From contig OW203992.1 in NCBI GenBank assembly GCA_934047225.1, positions 2,655,501 to 2,719,500 on the forward strand: a stretch of DNA of 64,000 nucleotides, in the 5' to 3' direction. The notes below the pieces were generated by a model, which was not told where the DNA came from, made no database searches, and saw only the letters and a list, made by a program, of their open reading frames with translations. Each line of letters starts with the position of its first letter. Position 1 is the first letter of the stretch. Made by a program: the position numbers and the translations under genes. This stretch comes from Ypsolopha sequella. Lineage: Eukaryota; Arthropoda; Insecta; Lepidoptera; Ypsolophidae. This document shows, piece by piece, positions 23,805-34,322 of this stretch.

Positions 23805-23990
23805 GTTTCTCGTTAAATAACTAATTTTTGGCCATCGTGGATCCGTTTTTGCTAAATATAGAATTAAATCGTTTTCTAAATTTAGGCGATTTCTCTGTTT
23901 GCCTTTTATTCGAGCAATCGACGAAAAGGTCAACTCGCACAAGTAGGAGGTGGCAAATGAAATCAAACACTTCAAAGCTAAAATCGACAC
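23805..23990 (-). pseudogene. hAT-superfamily transposase C-terminal remnant
   Basis: The minus strand encodes SILALKCLISFATSYLCELT then FSSIARIKGKQRNRLNLEND and LILYLAKTDPRWPKI. The pattern L-x-FATSYLCE-x-x-FS-x-x-x-x-IK-x-x-x-RNRL-x-x-x-x-DL is the C-terminal dimerisation region of the ZBED5/SCAND3-like group of hAT transposases. The only start is a GTG and everything N-terminal is missing. The reading continues with non-family residues to 23781. It is a dead relic inside the intron. Confidence 0.8.
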
Positions 23991-24000
23991 TAATACACAA

Positions 24001-25893
24001 ATAATGGTGATAAATTAGATGTCCGCGTAGACGTGGAATGAAGGGTGTCACGTCACTCTTGACCCCTGCCCTCCCTCCCCTACACCCTCGCAACCGCCTC
24101 AGTCGAGAATCCTCTCAAATGCACCATCGACACGTGCCACAATGGATGACAGCCGATTACTTATTTAATTAGTGCAGACGTTTGCTGCGGCTGGCAGCCT
24201 ACTGAAGAAATATCTCTTGAAACTTATTTAATGCTTGTATAGTTGATTGCTAGAAAAAATTAGAAACCCTATAAATAAAAACTTTGTACGTAGAGCAAAT
24301 AAAATTCTGACAGACACAAGGGATAAAAGTTGAATATGTAAAAACTTTTATCAATAAAGTTGGTAGAAAAAACACAATACAACGAAGAAACTTTCATTTC
24401 ACAAGAAAGATGCAGTGTTTCGCTAACTTGTACATTTTCTGCATCACCTAGACTAGACTCTAGAGGTTATACAGATAGGCAACTCTTTTTTTTAATACGC
24501 AGTTGTGCTTGTGTAAAGTGATTTAATTTAGTTTCAGTTTATTTTCACTTTGGAACATAATGTTTTTATGATTCATTTGGAGATTTTTGTCAACAAAAAC
24601 CACTAAGTATATGTAACTTTCGGCATTCACACACCTTCTTCGATTTATGATGATGACGTTTTCGACCACTAAACCATAACAATATAAATATATTTAGCTG
24701 ATTTATAAGGACTATTTAAAATATAATTTAGTATTAAAGCATAGGAAGTTAAGGGGGAAATTTGTTCCACTAGACATGACGTTTTTTTTACATATCTTCA
24801 TGGAGATCGTAAAATCTCAATTGGCTCCAATTTAAAAAAAACATCTTACACGTTTGTTTTTAAAGATACATGGCTATAATACGAACTTTTGTTTAACAAA
24901 AACAATATACCTATAATTTATTATATATTTAAGGTATATAGCACAGGGTACTGTATACATTCACGAAACGATTTTTCTTCCTATCCGCAAATAAATACAA
25001 CTGAAACATGAATTTTTAAAGCCATGTCCATCGTGTAAATGTAAGATGTACGAGAGGTATCACAAGTTCGTCCGGCACCGCTTGACCTACTTAGCACAAG
25101 ACTCGGTCGGTGAAGCGACTCGACTCGCGAGGTGAACCTGAGAGCGCGGGGAAATGCCGGAAAACTGGGGAACACCAATTTGAGGCTCGAGGCTATATGA
25201 CCTTTGCATTTTAGCCAATGTTTGGTTGTTTGTTCGTGTATTAACTGTTCTGATTGAGATGTGGTCTTGAAGACTGAAGATTAATGGAACGATCTAAAAA
25301 CGAATCGAGAAGGTATCATCACAGAAACTTTCACTTATTTACTTTACGCTATTATTTAATACCGTTCAGAAGTAAATAATCGCCAATTTCTGCGTTCGTA
25401 TACAACAGTCAATCTAAGGCGAAGGTAGTTGCGTTTTCCCGGAAAAAGGTCGTTTGATTTTGTGTGCTATTTGTATTCAATAAGGATTTTAATCTTGAAA
25501 AAAATATGTGTCAAATTTCACTCTTTGATCTTAATATTTCGGCCTTTCGACATACGATTAGTGGCATTTTCCTACATTCAATAAAATCACAAAGATAAGT
25601 CTCAGCAATATCATAAATATCATTTCATTTGCTTTATATTAGGATTTGGACAATAAAACTCATACCAATATAAACGTTATAAAAAGTATGATATAAAACG
25701 GCTGTCTTATTTAAAAACCCATTACTCTAATTCCAAAATAATAAACAAAATCTCCTCAAAATCGCGAGTTTTTTGAGCGCGTCAAAAAGCTTTCAAACTA
25801 TACTATGGGACCGTACTATGACCACGTCACCAACCCTGAGACCTTACTATGAGCACGTCAAAAATATATGCATCTCAAAATATTTCGAGTGGG
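24001..25893. other. no gene seen
   Basis: 24010-24120 and 25060-25180 are GC-richer patches with stops in all family-like readings. The remainder is AT-rich. Confidence 0.4.
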
Positions 25894-25895
25894 TA

Positions 25896-26480
25896 CAGTG
25901 CGCGCCAATCTTTTAGTCGCCTTTGAAGATAGACGCAAGAGGCGACGCAATAGCCGTTTAACGGTGTCAGGGGGACGTTACAGGAGCGAGGGCGCGGAGC
26001 ACACCCGCCTGCGTGCCGCACCACACCCCCCGCTCGCCATTTAGCAGGTGTCAACACTATGCGTTAGTGTTAGTGCTACGTCCGTACACTACACACGCGC
26101 GCGTTGCATGAAAAGTACCTACGAGGAAAAAATTCTATGATTCGTTAAGTTAATCGTTGAATCTGTTTGTGTTGCCTTTATTTGTTGTTTTGTTGATTTA
26201 GTTTATTAAAGTTTATTGTTGTTGTTATGCCTCGCGGTCGTTATAGCGTTTTAAGGCGACAATGTAGGAAAATGGTGTTTATATTAATTTGTTTTATTTA
26301 AACACTTAAGATTGCACTAAAATAATAAATATAAATTAAATAGGTAGGTACAACAAGTACACCTTCCCACTTATAGTAAACATTTAATAATCAACCGTTC
26401 ATATTATTGTCTCCTTGACTGTACCTGCGCAAGCTTGCACTCGTAACTCAATCAGAGGCGACTAAAAGATTGGCGCGCAC
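25896..26480. mobile_element. TA-flanked TIR element, about 590 bp
   Basis: AGTGCGCGCCAATCTTTTAG then TCGCCT at the left pairs with AGGCGACTAAAAGATTGGCG then CGCACT at the right. TA precedes the left end and follows the right. The interior includes a GC-rich part (25960-26100) and an AT-rich part but no transposase. Confidence 0.75.
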
Positions 26481-26482
26481 TA

Positions 26483-27060
26483 TACTTGGGTATTGATACG
26501 AACTCCGTACAGTATTAGGTTTTACGTACACTTTACCGACTCTTTACATTCAACAATCCAAGCCCGTTCAAGCAACATGAGGTTTTCATTTGTGAATTAA
26601 AACTCTGATTTCCAGAAATATTCCATTTTGTATATTTCTGTTATAAATGCGAGTTTTATTGTATCCCCTACGGGTGTAATTATGGATCCCACAGGAGGTT
26701 TTCATGAAAGACGACAACAAGAAATTACTTTTGCGATCTCGTTTCTTAAAAGCCTTCGTGAAAATATCGCTTCTTTTCTTTCGAGGGTTTTTTTTAGTAG
26801 TCTCTATAAGGAAAGTGGTGATTCGGCAGGTTTTCGTGAGCTATTGAAAATACCATCAACCTATTTTTAATCCGACTTCAAATAGTAGGAAGTTATACTC
26901 AAAGCAATTAGTTGTTTACTTTTTCATATACGGTTATGTTATATACTTTATAGCTCTTGCATTTTTTATGTACTTTTGATAGTTATGTACGAGTATGTTT
27001 GTAGAAAGATAATAAATAATACTGTTTTTATGTGTTACCGGCCAAACCCGATTTTAAGAT
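26483..27060. other. no gene seen
   Basis: An 80-codon open reading at 26628-26870 has no family features and is probably chance. Confidence 0.4.
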
Positions 27061-27620
27061 AAACTTGTCTGGCCTAAGTGCCTAAGGCCAAAGTGGTTCT
27101 AGGTTGTCATTAAAAATAACCACCAAGGTAATGTACTTATATCAGTGGTCGCCAAGAACAAGTTTATCCGAAATTCGGGTTTGGCAGTAACATTTAACTA
27201 CTCTGCCTCAAAAATTTGGAACAATTTGCCACCACCACTACGTTCAAAAATGAGTAAAAATTCAAAGTACTTTTATTACAGAGACAAAAACAGACGCAGA
27301 GTTTTAAGCATCCTCATAGACATATTTCCGAATTATTTAAATTATAGTTTTTATTATTTACCTCTCCTACAAGCTATGTAGGTACTCGTAGACACTTTTC
27401 CTCACCACATAAACACACCTGCTCACACACAAACACTAACAAACACATCTCTAATTTATTTTCGTTTTTTTCTAGAATTGCAAGCATTTTTTTTTTCCTT
27501 TTGTTTTTAGTCTTATATATTTGTTTTGTGTAAATACTTGTTTTTTTCGCATAATTATGCTCTGCTCTACACCAAAAGAGCCGGGGGGTGCTGAAAACTA
27601 ACGCTGGGGACCTCCTACAG
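27061..27620 (+). mobile_element. non-LTR retroelement 3' end
   Basis: At 27160-27240 the reading FIRNSGLAVTFNYSASKIWN then NLPPPLRS matches the Y-S-A-x-x-x-WN-x-LP-x-x-LR signature found after the reverse transcriptase in many CR1/L2-like elements. After the stop at 27379-27381, GAGCCGGGGGGTGCTGAAAA and CTCCTACAGGGTAACC form a GC-richer 3' UTR. The reverse transcriptase itself is missing. Confidence 0.6.
27145..27381 (+). pseudogene. C-terminal end of a non-LTR polyprotein
   Basis: Seventy-eight codons with SASKIWNNLPPPLRSKMSKN, followed by a basic stretch (YYRDKNRRRVLSILID). The start codon at 27145 is incidental, because it lies inside the truncated open reading. Family role: the region downstream of the reverse transcriptase, with no known enzyme activity. 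Confidence 0.6.
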
Positions 27621-28215
27621 GGTAACCAGTACCTTAGCTGAGCTCTCTCCCTTTGTCAAATATGTTTTTGTGTATATAATGAAAAATATATATATTGCCT
27701 TTATCAGCTTGTTTTTTTGTTTTTTATATATAATTATATAGGTAAATACACATAAAAGAAACACAATTATTGTAGAATAACATAATATAGTCAAGGATAT
27801 ATTTCGGGCCCCACTGGGCCCGGCATCAGTTGGAGTAATAATGACAGGATGACAGATGATATTTACAAGATGACAATGAGAATAATACAATAAAAAAAAA
27901 AAAAAAATTAAAAAGGAAAACCTACTTCCCTAAAAACTAAACTTTTTGATTTATGTGAGGATGTGTTTGTTGTTGGGATAGAAACAGAAGGTGTTTGTGT
28001 GCGTGTAGGAGGATTTGTGTGGTGGGTTGAAATGAAAGAGAATGTTGAATTGTGTGTGTCTTTTTTAAGTATAGTCTAGAATGATTGATTTTTTGAGTCA
28101 GGTTTTTGTAATGTTTTTATATATATATATAATGTTTTTTTTTGTGTATATACCTATTCGTGTTAATTTAATGTATTTTTGTCCCAAATAAGTGTTGTTT
28201 GTGAATACCTATATA
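27621..28215. other. AT-rich; contains a GGGCCCxxxTGGGCCC motif copy
   Basis: GATATATTTCGGGCCCCACT then GGGCCCGGCATCAGTTG (27798-27834) is the complement of motifs at about 61600 and 61876. No gene is seen. Confidence 0.5.
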
Positions 28216-28572
28216 CAGGTTGGAAAAAATTCAAGGGCCCCTCCAGCACTAGGTATTGTTAATAAAGAACTTGTAATAAATATTCAATTTCATGGGTATC
28301 TCGTACAACAGATGAGTGTAAGACTAAATGTTTATTAGACAAATTTTATCCTGAACAATAATCCTACCGATTCGTATAATAAAATAGCGAGGGTTTATTT
28401 TTTTACTTTTTAGTTGGTTCAGTTCCCGGGTAAGACAAGCAAATTTTAGAAGATCTTTGAATGCAGTTTTGTTTCTTTTAAAAAATAAAGGAATGTTTCA
28501 TTTCAGTAAAATGAGCTAACTAAAGGATTTAAGGTAGTTCCCCTCCAGGGCCCTTTCATTTTTTCCACCCTG
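28216..28572. mobile_element. TA-flanked MITE (CAGGGTGGAAAAA family), short form
   Basis: CAGGTTGGAAAAAATTCAAG and GGGCCC at the left pair with GGGCCCTTTCATTTTTTCCA and CCCTG at the right, with TA on both sides. The interior matches one arm of the 975-bp fold-back at 36919-37893. It is therefore a deletion derivative of that form, or its progenitor. Confidence 0.85.
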
Positions 28573-29872
28573 TATACATGTGTCTTTTCATTTCATGTTT
28601 TTTTGACAATAAATGTATCTTATTCCTATTCTATTACCTATTATATAAACGAAAGTGTAGGGTGGTTGTGGTTCCATTTAAATCAAATTTTCAACAGGTA
28701 TTGAAGATGGACAGTAGAAAGGATTACTAGTTTCGGGTTACCATCAGAGTTTAGGGTTACCATCAGAGCTCTCTCTGATCAGCGCATTTCCTGTGTCCGA
28801 TTTATACTCAAAGCGCCAATTTCCAAATTATAAAAATCTCTTCAAGCGATACTTAGGTGACGAATCAACCTATTACAGCGCTGCATTTTAGAAAGAAGAA
28901 AGAAAGAAACACATTTATTATTGCAACAGCCTTACAAATACAGTTTACAGTTATTATAACTTACAATTACAAATACAAAGTTACAATTACAAATTATAAA
29001 AAGGTCACGGTGCGTCTGTTGCTGTAAAAGGCAACTGACTCAGCGATGTGTTAAGGTGTGGGCCCTCAGTGCTGGTTTTCAGTCAGTGCCTGGTGGTGAC
29101 TCATGAGTGTACCAGGTGCAGCGCGGCTCTGTGCAGTGGGCAATAAATAAATATTAACAGTAATAGCTATATGTATACCATTGTAGTATAATACTACCTC
29201 TATAATCTTAATAAACTTTTAATAAGTACTTATATAATGTGATATTAATGAAATATATAAGTATACACAATTTAACTTCATTTAATAAAAAAAAATAAAA
29301 AAGAAACACAAGATGTGATGTGCTGGACAACTCAAGGTCTTTGATGCGTTTTAAGCCATTTTATAGATAACTTGAAATTTTCAAATGTGAAATCGGGATA
29401 CAGTCCGAATTCATTGTACTCTTTATGCCATCCATCATGTATTGTGTAATTCAACTGGGAGTGACTTCGTGAATCGGACCGCACGGTTAGTAGACATTCT
29501 ATTTCGCTTTAATAAAATGTAAGATCAAACAGTTGTCCAAAAAAAAAAACTGAAAATTTATATGTAAAAAAAAAACAGAAGGTAAAAATCCTTGGAGCCC
29601 TTATCAATATTTATTGCGATATCTGTTTGAGTAAAGTTGGGGTACATTTATTGAAGGTCGAGTTATTAATGCTTCTGTAGACCACGGTCTGGTTCATCAA
29701 TATTGTTTCTCGTTACGGAATATATTAAATATCTGTGTTTAGGTCCGAGACCCGAGATATTACGAAACTCATCTGTATTATCGTTTTACTCCTACGCATT
29801 TTAAACTGTACTAGGTATACGCTTTTTGATAGAGAACATCATTGTTGTACAAGAATTTATTTGCTCAAATGA
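28573..29872. other. no gene seen; possible reverse retroelement tail
   Basis: 28905-29140 has TTCTTTCT-complement and TACAATTACAAA repeats followed by a GC-richer part. It may be the 3' end of a minus-strand non-LTR element, but this is not established. Confidence 0.35.
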
Positions 29873-30140
29873 ATTATGGGCCGAGTGGTAGAGCGCTCGC
29901 CTGCTAACCCAGAGGTCGTGAGTTCAATCCCCGCGGTGCACAATAATTTGTGTTCGGTCTGCTGTTGGTCTATTTGTGCTCGAAGTACTCACCACCCATC
30001 ACGTTTGGGGACATATATCATCGGTAAAAAGCGGGTGTACCAACTGTGGACTATGACTTGCATTTCACAGTTCACACTTGGAACACCTCTGACTTCCCCT
30101 CGGGGATTCATGTCGATGCGATATTTATCTAATTACGGGA
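29873..30140 (+). mobile_element. tRNA-derived SINE, full head (family A)
   Basis: TGGGCCGAGTGGTAGAGCGC is a tRNA-like A box and GTGAGTTCAATCCCCGCGG holds the B box. The body then gives TATGACTTGCATTTCACAGT and CTCGGGGATTCATGTCG, the complement of the start of the 18.9, 46.2, 50.0 and 58.0 kb copies. The 70-nt head folds poorly as a tRNA and runs directly into the SINE body, so it is not a functional tRNA gene. Confidence 0.75.
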
Positions 30141-30148
30141 AATTATTT

Positions 30149-30625
30149 TAGTAGTTTATGCTACAAGGGCGCAAAGGAATAAACTACGAGGACGATTTAA
30201 AACACGAGCGTAGCGAGTGTTTTAAACGTAACCGAGTAATTTATTGCTTTTACGCCCGTGTATCATACTACGTTTTTCAATGCATAGTGTGAGGAAATGA
30301 AAACAAATATAATCTTGTGAACTTTAAATTATGATTGGCTCAAAAGGATTGTATCCAGAGCCGTTAAACAGTGGAAAAAAATGTATAACATCTATGGTAC
30401 ACAGGAAAAGCTGCAGGTTAGCCAACCATTGCAAACAAATTAAAAAAAAAATAATAATAAAGCCCTAGGGCAAAGTAATCGACTTTTTGTTCGGTTTTGA
30501 TGCATAAAAAGTGGGCCTTTACGAGTACATGCATTGAAAAATTTTTTAAATTTAAAAAAGCTACGCTCGTGTTTTAAATCGTCCTCGTAATTTATTCCTT
30601 TTGGCCCTTGTAGCATAAACTACTA
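30149..30625. mobile_element. TIR MITE (TAGTAGTTTATGCTACAAGG family), copy 1
   Basis: TAGTAGTTTATGCTACAAGG followed by GGAATAAACTACGAGGACGA is the complement of the right end around 30570-30625. The arms share CGATTTAAAACACGAG. There is no coding sequence inside. A truncated reverse copy lies at 47919-48366. Confidence 0.85.
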
Positions 30626-31094
30626 TTAAATGGCTGCCAGCAAAGCTTGTTCACGTTTGTGGTTTAATGATAACTACTTTCTTAGGTAATTCAGTATACA
30701 TCAAGCTCGGTTAGTCTTCCGTTCCCAAATGGTAATAACTGTTAGTAATGTTATTGTGTGGGAAGATATACGATTCCTTAAAAGATTCTCGATGAAACGC
30801 CTACATTTAATATAACCGCAATATAACTTACAAATTGATTTCTTTCAACCTATTGCTATTTATTTTTATTATTGTAAGGAACTCTTTTGTCTCTTTTACG
30901 TGGGCGATGAATGATCAAAGACATAATACAAAGCACTAGAATGTGCGCTGGCTTATATTTGTTCAACTAAATTTGATTTTATTGACTAAAAAATAAGGTT
31001 GTTATTAATAGCGAATACATATTCAAGCAAAAAACGAGCCGAGCGAGAGAAGCACTCGCCACTCGTGTGTTCTTGTTAAGCAAGTTGCCAGTAT
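30626..31094. other. no gene seen
   Basis: AT-rich sequence. Confidence 0.4.
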
Positions 31095-31321
31095 ATTAAC
31101 ATTATATCATTGCAGTATAGAAACGCAGAAAGAAAAGTAAATCTGGATGTGAGGAGCTCTGAACCGGAATTCGAACCCGGGACCTCTCGCTAGGAGATTC
31201 AAATTAACATTGCAGTATCTCGCTAGTGAGAGGTCCCGGGTTCGAATCCCGGTTCAGAGCTCCTCACATCCAGATTTACTTTTCTTTCTGCGTTTCTAAA
31301 CTGCAATGATATAATGTTAAT
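31095..31321. mobile_element. inverted pair of SINE tails (family B)
   Basis: ATTAACATTATATCATTGCA ... GAATTCGAACCCGGGACCTC faces its own complement GAGGTCCCGGGTTCGAATCC ... TGCAATGATATAATGTTAAT. Each arm holds a B box (GGTTCGAATCC) and the tail CACATCCAGATTTACTTTTC of family B. The two copies are head to head around about 31205. Confidence 0.8.
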
Positions 31322-31398
31322 CTATATCTCCTTGCGATGGATAAATCGCCAAGTGTTCAAACATAGAAATTTATTTCTGTCATAGTGCCAGTATATTT

Positions 31399-31830
31399 AA
31401 TTATTTATTTATTTCGGATACAAACAGTCTTATACAAATATTATTTAGTTGCATTAATAAGTTACTATTGGACTTGGAGATCCAGTTATTTATATAAATA
31501 GGTAATAAAACTCAACACTTCACATGATAATCTTAACTAGCTAACTGAGAATACATTTTATTTAAAGAGTTATTCGTAAAGCAATGCTCGACTTAACTTA
31601 TATTTAAATGAATTTAAACTATGCCTAAACAAATCAAGTTCTAAGTACTCTTTGTTGTAAGTATTCTCACTTCGCTTGAAAAAGTTATTACTTGTATTAT
31701 TAGCTGAGAATGTCTCAAAAGAAAATATTTTTTTGCTGCGAGAACTGTAATAACCAGCCCCCTTATTCTGTATCTTTGGTTGCCAACTGAACCGGGTGCG
31801 TATGATTAAAAACATAGATTAAAACAGAAA
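31399..31830 (-). pseudogene. possible non-LTR 3' end (minus strand)
   Basis: A minus-strand reading ends LELDLFRHSLNSFKYKLSRA then LLYE (stop at 31570). It is followed downstream by an (AAAT)n-like run at 31399-31415. The F-K-x-x-L ending and the simple tail are reminiscent of CR1-like 3' ends, but no firm motif is present. Confidence 0.3.
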
Positions 31831-32496
31831 TTTCTAAATTGCCTTTAGTGGCAATTAGACATACATAATAGGCCCGCAGGTACCCTCTCTGCCGTGAGTA
31901 ACCCTATGTATCGAGTAACAAGATGTGACCAATTCGGAGATGTGTAGGAAAAAAAAACTACATATAAATAAACAGGGTGGCTGAGCGCAACCAAAACACG
32001 TTGTCCTTTTGTCGAAACTAGGACAGTTTTATTCGACAACACTAGTAAAAGCAAAACTGTGTCCCTCGTTTTTCGATGTCCATCGCCGTATATTCTAGTG
32101 TAAGTATTTATGTTTTGGTACAGGAAGGTTGCATGTCGCATGCTAGATGCCCGCTGGTCATGCAATACATCACTCTTTTTATTCACTAACTTGCACAGCT
32201 TGCACTGTAGTATTTTTCTAACGACTGGAAAAGAAATAAGATCTCGTGGACTGATGGTAATACATATATTACCTATAAATGAGGATCAGGGGCTTTATTG
32301 TCTATTGCTAACTTTAACATCTATTGCTATTGCTTTCAAAGGTACGCGTGATTGGCTAGAAATGATGTGTCACGTAAAAAATGTTTTTTTTTTTCTATAC
32401 GTGTGCTATACCACACAATAAGAAACATTGCCAAAAAACAAAAATATTCTAAGGTATAGCACAAGAAATAAAAGACAAATTAATCACGCCAAGAAC
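31831..32496. other. no gene; relic of the GATTGGCTAGAA repeat
   Basis: 32275-32375 contains ATCTATTGCTATTGCTTTCA then ACGCGTGATTGGCTAGAAAT, one arm of the fold-back at 3170-3290. Confidence 0.5.
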
Positions 32497-32499
32497 TAG

Positions 32500-32688
32500 A
32501 TTGACCAAAACGCAAAAACAAGGAATATATGCAAAATTGCGATGTATAACAAACTACCTATACAGATTACTAGATTACCGCAACTAGAATTTAAAACCAA
32601 GGTAAAGAGATTTTTTGAGAAAAATCCATTTTATTCCATTACAGAATACATGTGTTTAAAATTGAAATCAAGTTCAATGTCAGAATAG
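32500..32688 (+). pseudogene. non-LTR (CR1/L2-like) polyprotein 3' end
   Basis: Sixty-two codons between TAG stops at 32497 and 32686 read AMYNKLPIQITRLPQLEFKT then KVKRFFEKNPFYSITEYM. The pattern YNKLP-x-x-I-x-x-L-x-x-x-x-FK-x-x-V-x-x-x-L/F-x-x-x-x-(F/Y)YS-x-x-EY/F is the usual C-terminal end of CR1/L2-type and related reverse-transcriptase polyproteins. There is no initiating Met at the start. The catalytic part is missing. Confidence 0.65.
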
Positions 32689-32833
32689 ATTTTTTTATTG
32701 GTTTTGTTATTTATTTGTATATTTTTATCGACTTTGATGGTATTTTCATTTTATTTTATGTAATAATAAGTTACGTTTATAATGTTAATTTTAATTGTAC
32801 AACTGGCACTGGTTAGTGGTTAGTCCCAGTATT

Positions 32834-32929
32834 ACCATCGATGGTACTACTAGGACTAACCAGTGCCAATTGTACCATCGATGGTACTACTAGGACTGAC
32901 CAGTGCCAGTTGTACCATTGATGGTACTG
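32834..32929. repeat. 2.4 x 40-bp tandem repeat with internal palindrome
   Basis: The unit begins ACCATCGATGGTACTACTAG and continues GACTAACCAGTGCCAATTGT. Copies start at 32834, 32874 and (partial) 32914. Each start is the palindrome ACCATCGATGGT. Confidence 0.85.
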
Positions 32930-33480
32930 TCTAATGGTACTAGTAATAGATGCAAAATCTATGGTAGTGGTGCAGAGACCTTATTTCGAATCTTTTCCCG
33001 GAATTACCCTAACTGGACTGGACTCTTATTTCGGTGCAATGGAGATTGCCCTTCGAGATGCCACTTTTACATTTTGTGCTTGAGATCAAGTAACCCCAAC
33101 CCGACAAGTTCCCTAAAACCTAGAATTATTCTCTGGAGCTGTACCGCGACAACAGTCAACATCTATAAGCGCGAGTGGCGCCTTAATGGATCACCTGAGA
33201 GGGACTGAGTGTTTCTTATATCTAACGAAGATTTACTCTGTTTCATTTAGAAATGTTACCTGAGATAAATACCGTTAATATTGTATTATTTATATTTATT
33301 TACAGTATCAGACCTTTATGAGTATGTATAAGTTCAATTTGTTAGTGTCTAAAACTATGGAGTGTTATTGCTCGTAAAGGTGGTTGATTCGCACACCTAG
33401 GCTTACAGAAATTAGGCTTACATAAATAGTACAACTACCACAATTTTTTGACTATTGATGTGTAAGCTAAATGCGTGAAG

Positions 33481-33900
33481 CGTCTGTTCTATATTCATCA
33501 GTACCCCACGTCTGTTCTATCGGCATCAGTACCCCACGTCTGTTCTATAGGCATCAGTACCCCACGTCTGTTCTATAGGCATCAGTACCCCACGCCTGTT
33601 CTATAGGCATCAGTACCCCACGTCTGTTCTATAGGCATCAGTACCCCACGTCTGTTCTATAGGCATCAGTACCCCACGCCTGTTCTATAGGCATCAGTAC
33701 CCCACGTCTGTTCTATAGGCATCAGTACCCCACGTCTGTTCTATAGGCATCAGTACCCCACGTCTGTTCTATAGGCATCAGTACCCCACGTCTGTTCTAT
33801 AGGCATCAGTACCCCACGTCTGTTCTATAGGCATCAGTACCCCACGTCTGTTCTATAGGCATCAGTACCCCACGTCTGTTCTATAGGCATCAGTACCCCA
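33481..33900. repeat. 15 x 28-bp minisatellite
   Basis: The unit is CGTCTGTTCTATAGGCATCA plus GTACCCCA. The array is exactly 420 bp. Copy 1 has ATATTCATC, copy 2 has ATCGGCAT, and copies 5 and 8 have CGCCTG; the others look identical. The low divergence points to recent expansion. No spacers and no coding sequence are present. Confidence 0.97.
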
Positions 33901-34070
33901 CGCGCATGTTACAAATTATTTATAAGTGACAGAAATAACTTTTCTATTAGTTCTGTTTGTGCAGAATCTGTAATTCAGATTCAGTATGATTTCCTGAATG
34001 AAAACGATGAATCCTACCATCTGACCTACCCGCAAGGGGAGATGACAGGGTAAACAAAATATTATTATAT

Positions 34071-34322
34071 TTAGTCCGTCATTTACATTATCAAAAAATA
34101 TTGGACACGTATTTTTTCTTTTGTCAATCAAACAAAAAATTACAGAGAAAGCGCATCAAAGTTTGGGAGTACGGGCTGGTGACGTCATGCCTAGGTAAAA
34201 AGTGTACTTAGGCGTGACGTCATGCGGAACTTTAGCGAGCTATATCTTCATAATTTTTTGTTTAATTGACAAAAGAAAAAGTACGTGTCCAATATTTTCT
34301 GATAAGCTAACTGACGGACTAA
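34071..34322. mobile_element. TIR MITE with two CRE-like sites in the centre
   Basis: TTAGTCCGTCATTTACATTA then AAAAAATATTGGACACGTAT pairs with its complement ending GACGGACTAA. The centre contains TGACGTCATGCCTAG and CTTAGGCGTGACGTCATG, themselves an inverted pair, each with the TGACGTCA octamer. Confidence 0.8.

Noticed and set aside
24981..25178. GC-rich exon on the minus strand
   Set aside because: No family motif and no convincing splice sites in matching frame.
29876..29945. tRNA gene
   Set aside because: A and B boxes are present, but the stems do not close well and the sequence runs into a SINE body shared by four other loci.
31200..31262. tRNA gene with GGTTCGAATCC
   Set aside because: Only the B-box half is present, in both arms of an inverted SINE pair.
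33481..33900. CRISPR array
   Set aside because: The units are contiguous 28-bp copies without unique spacers, in a eukaryotic intron.
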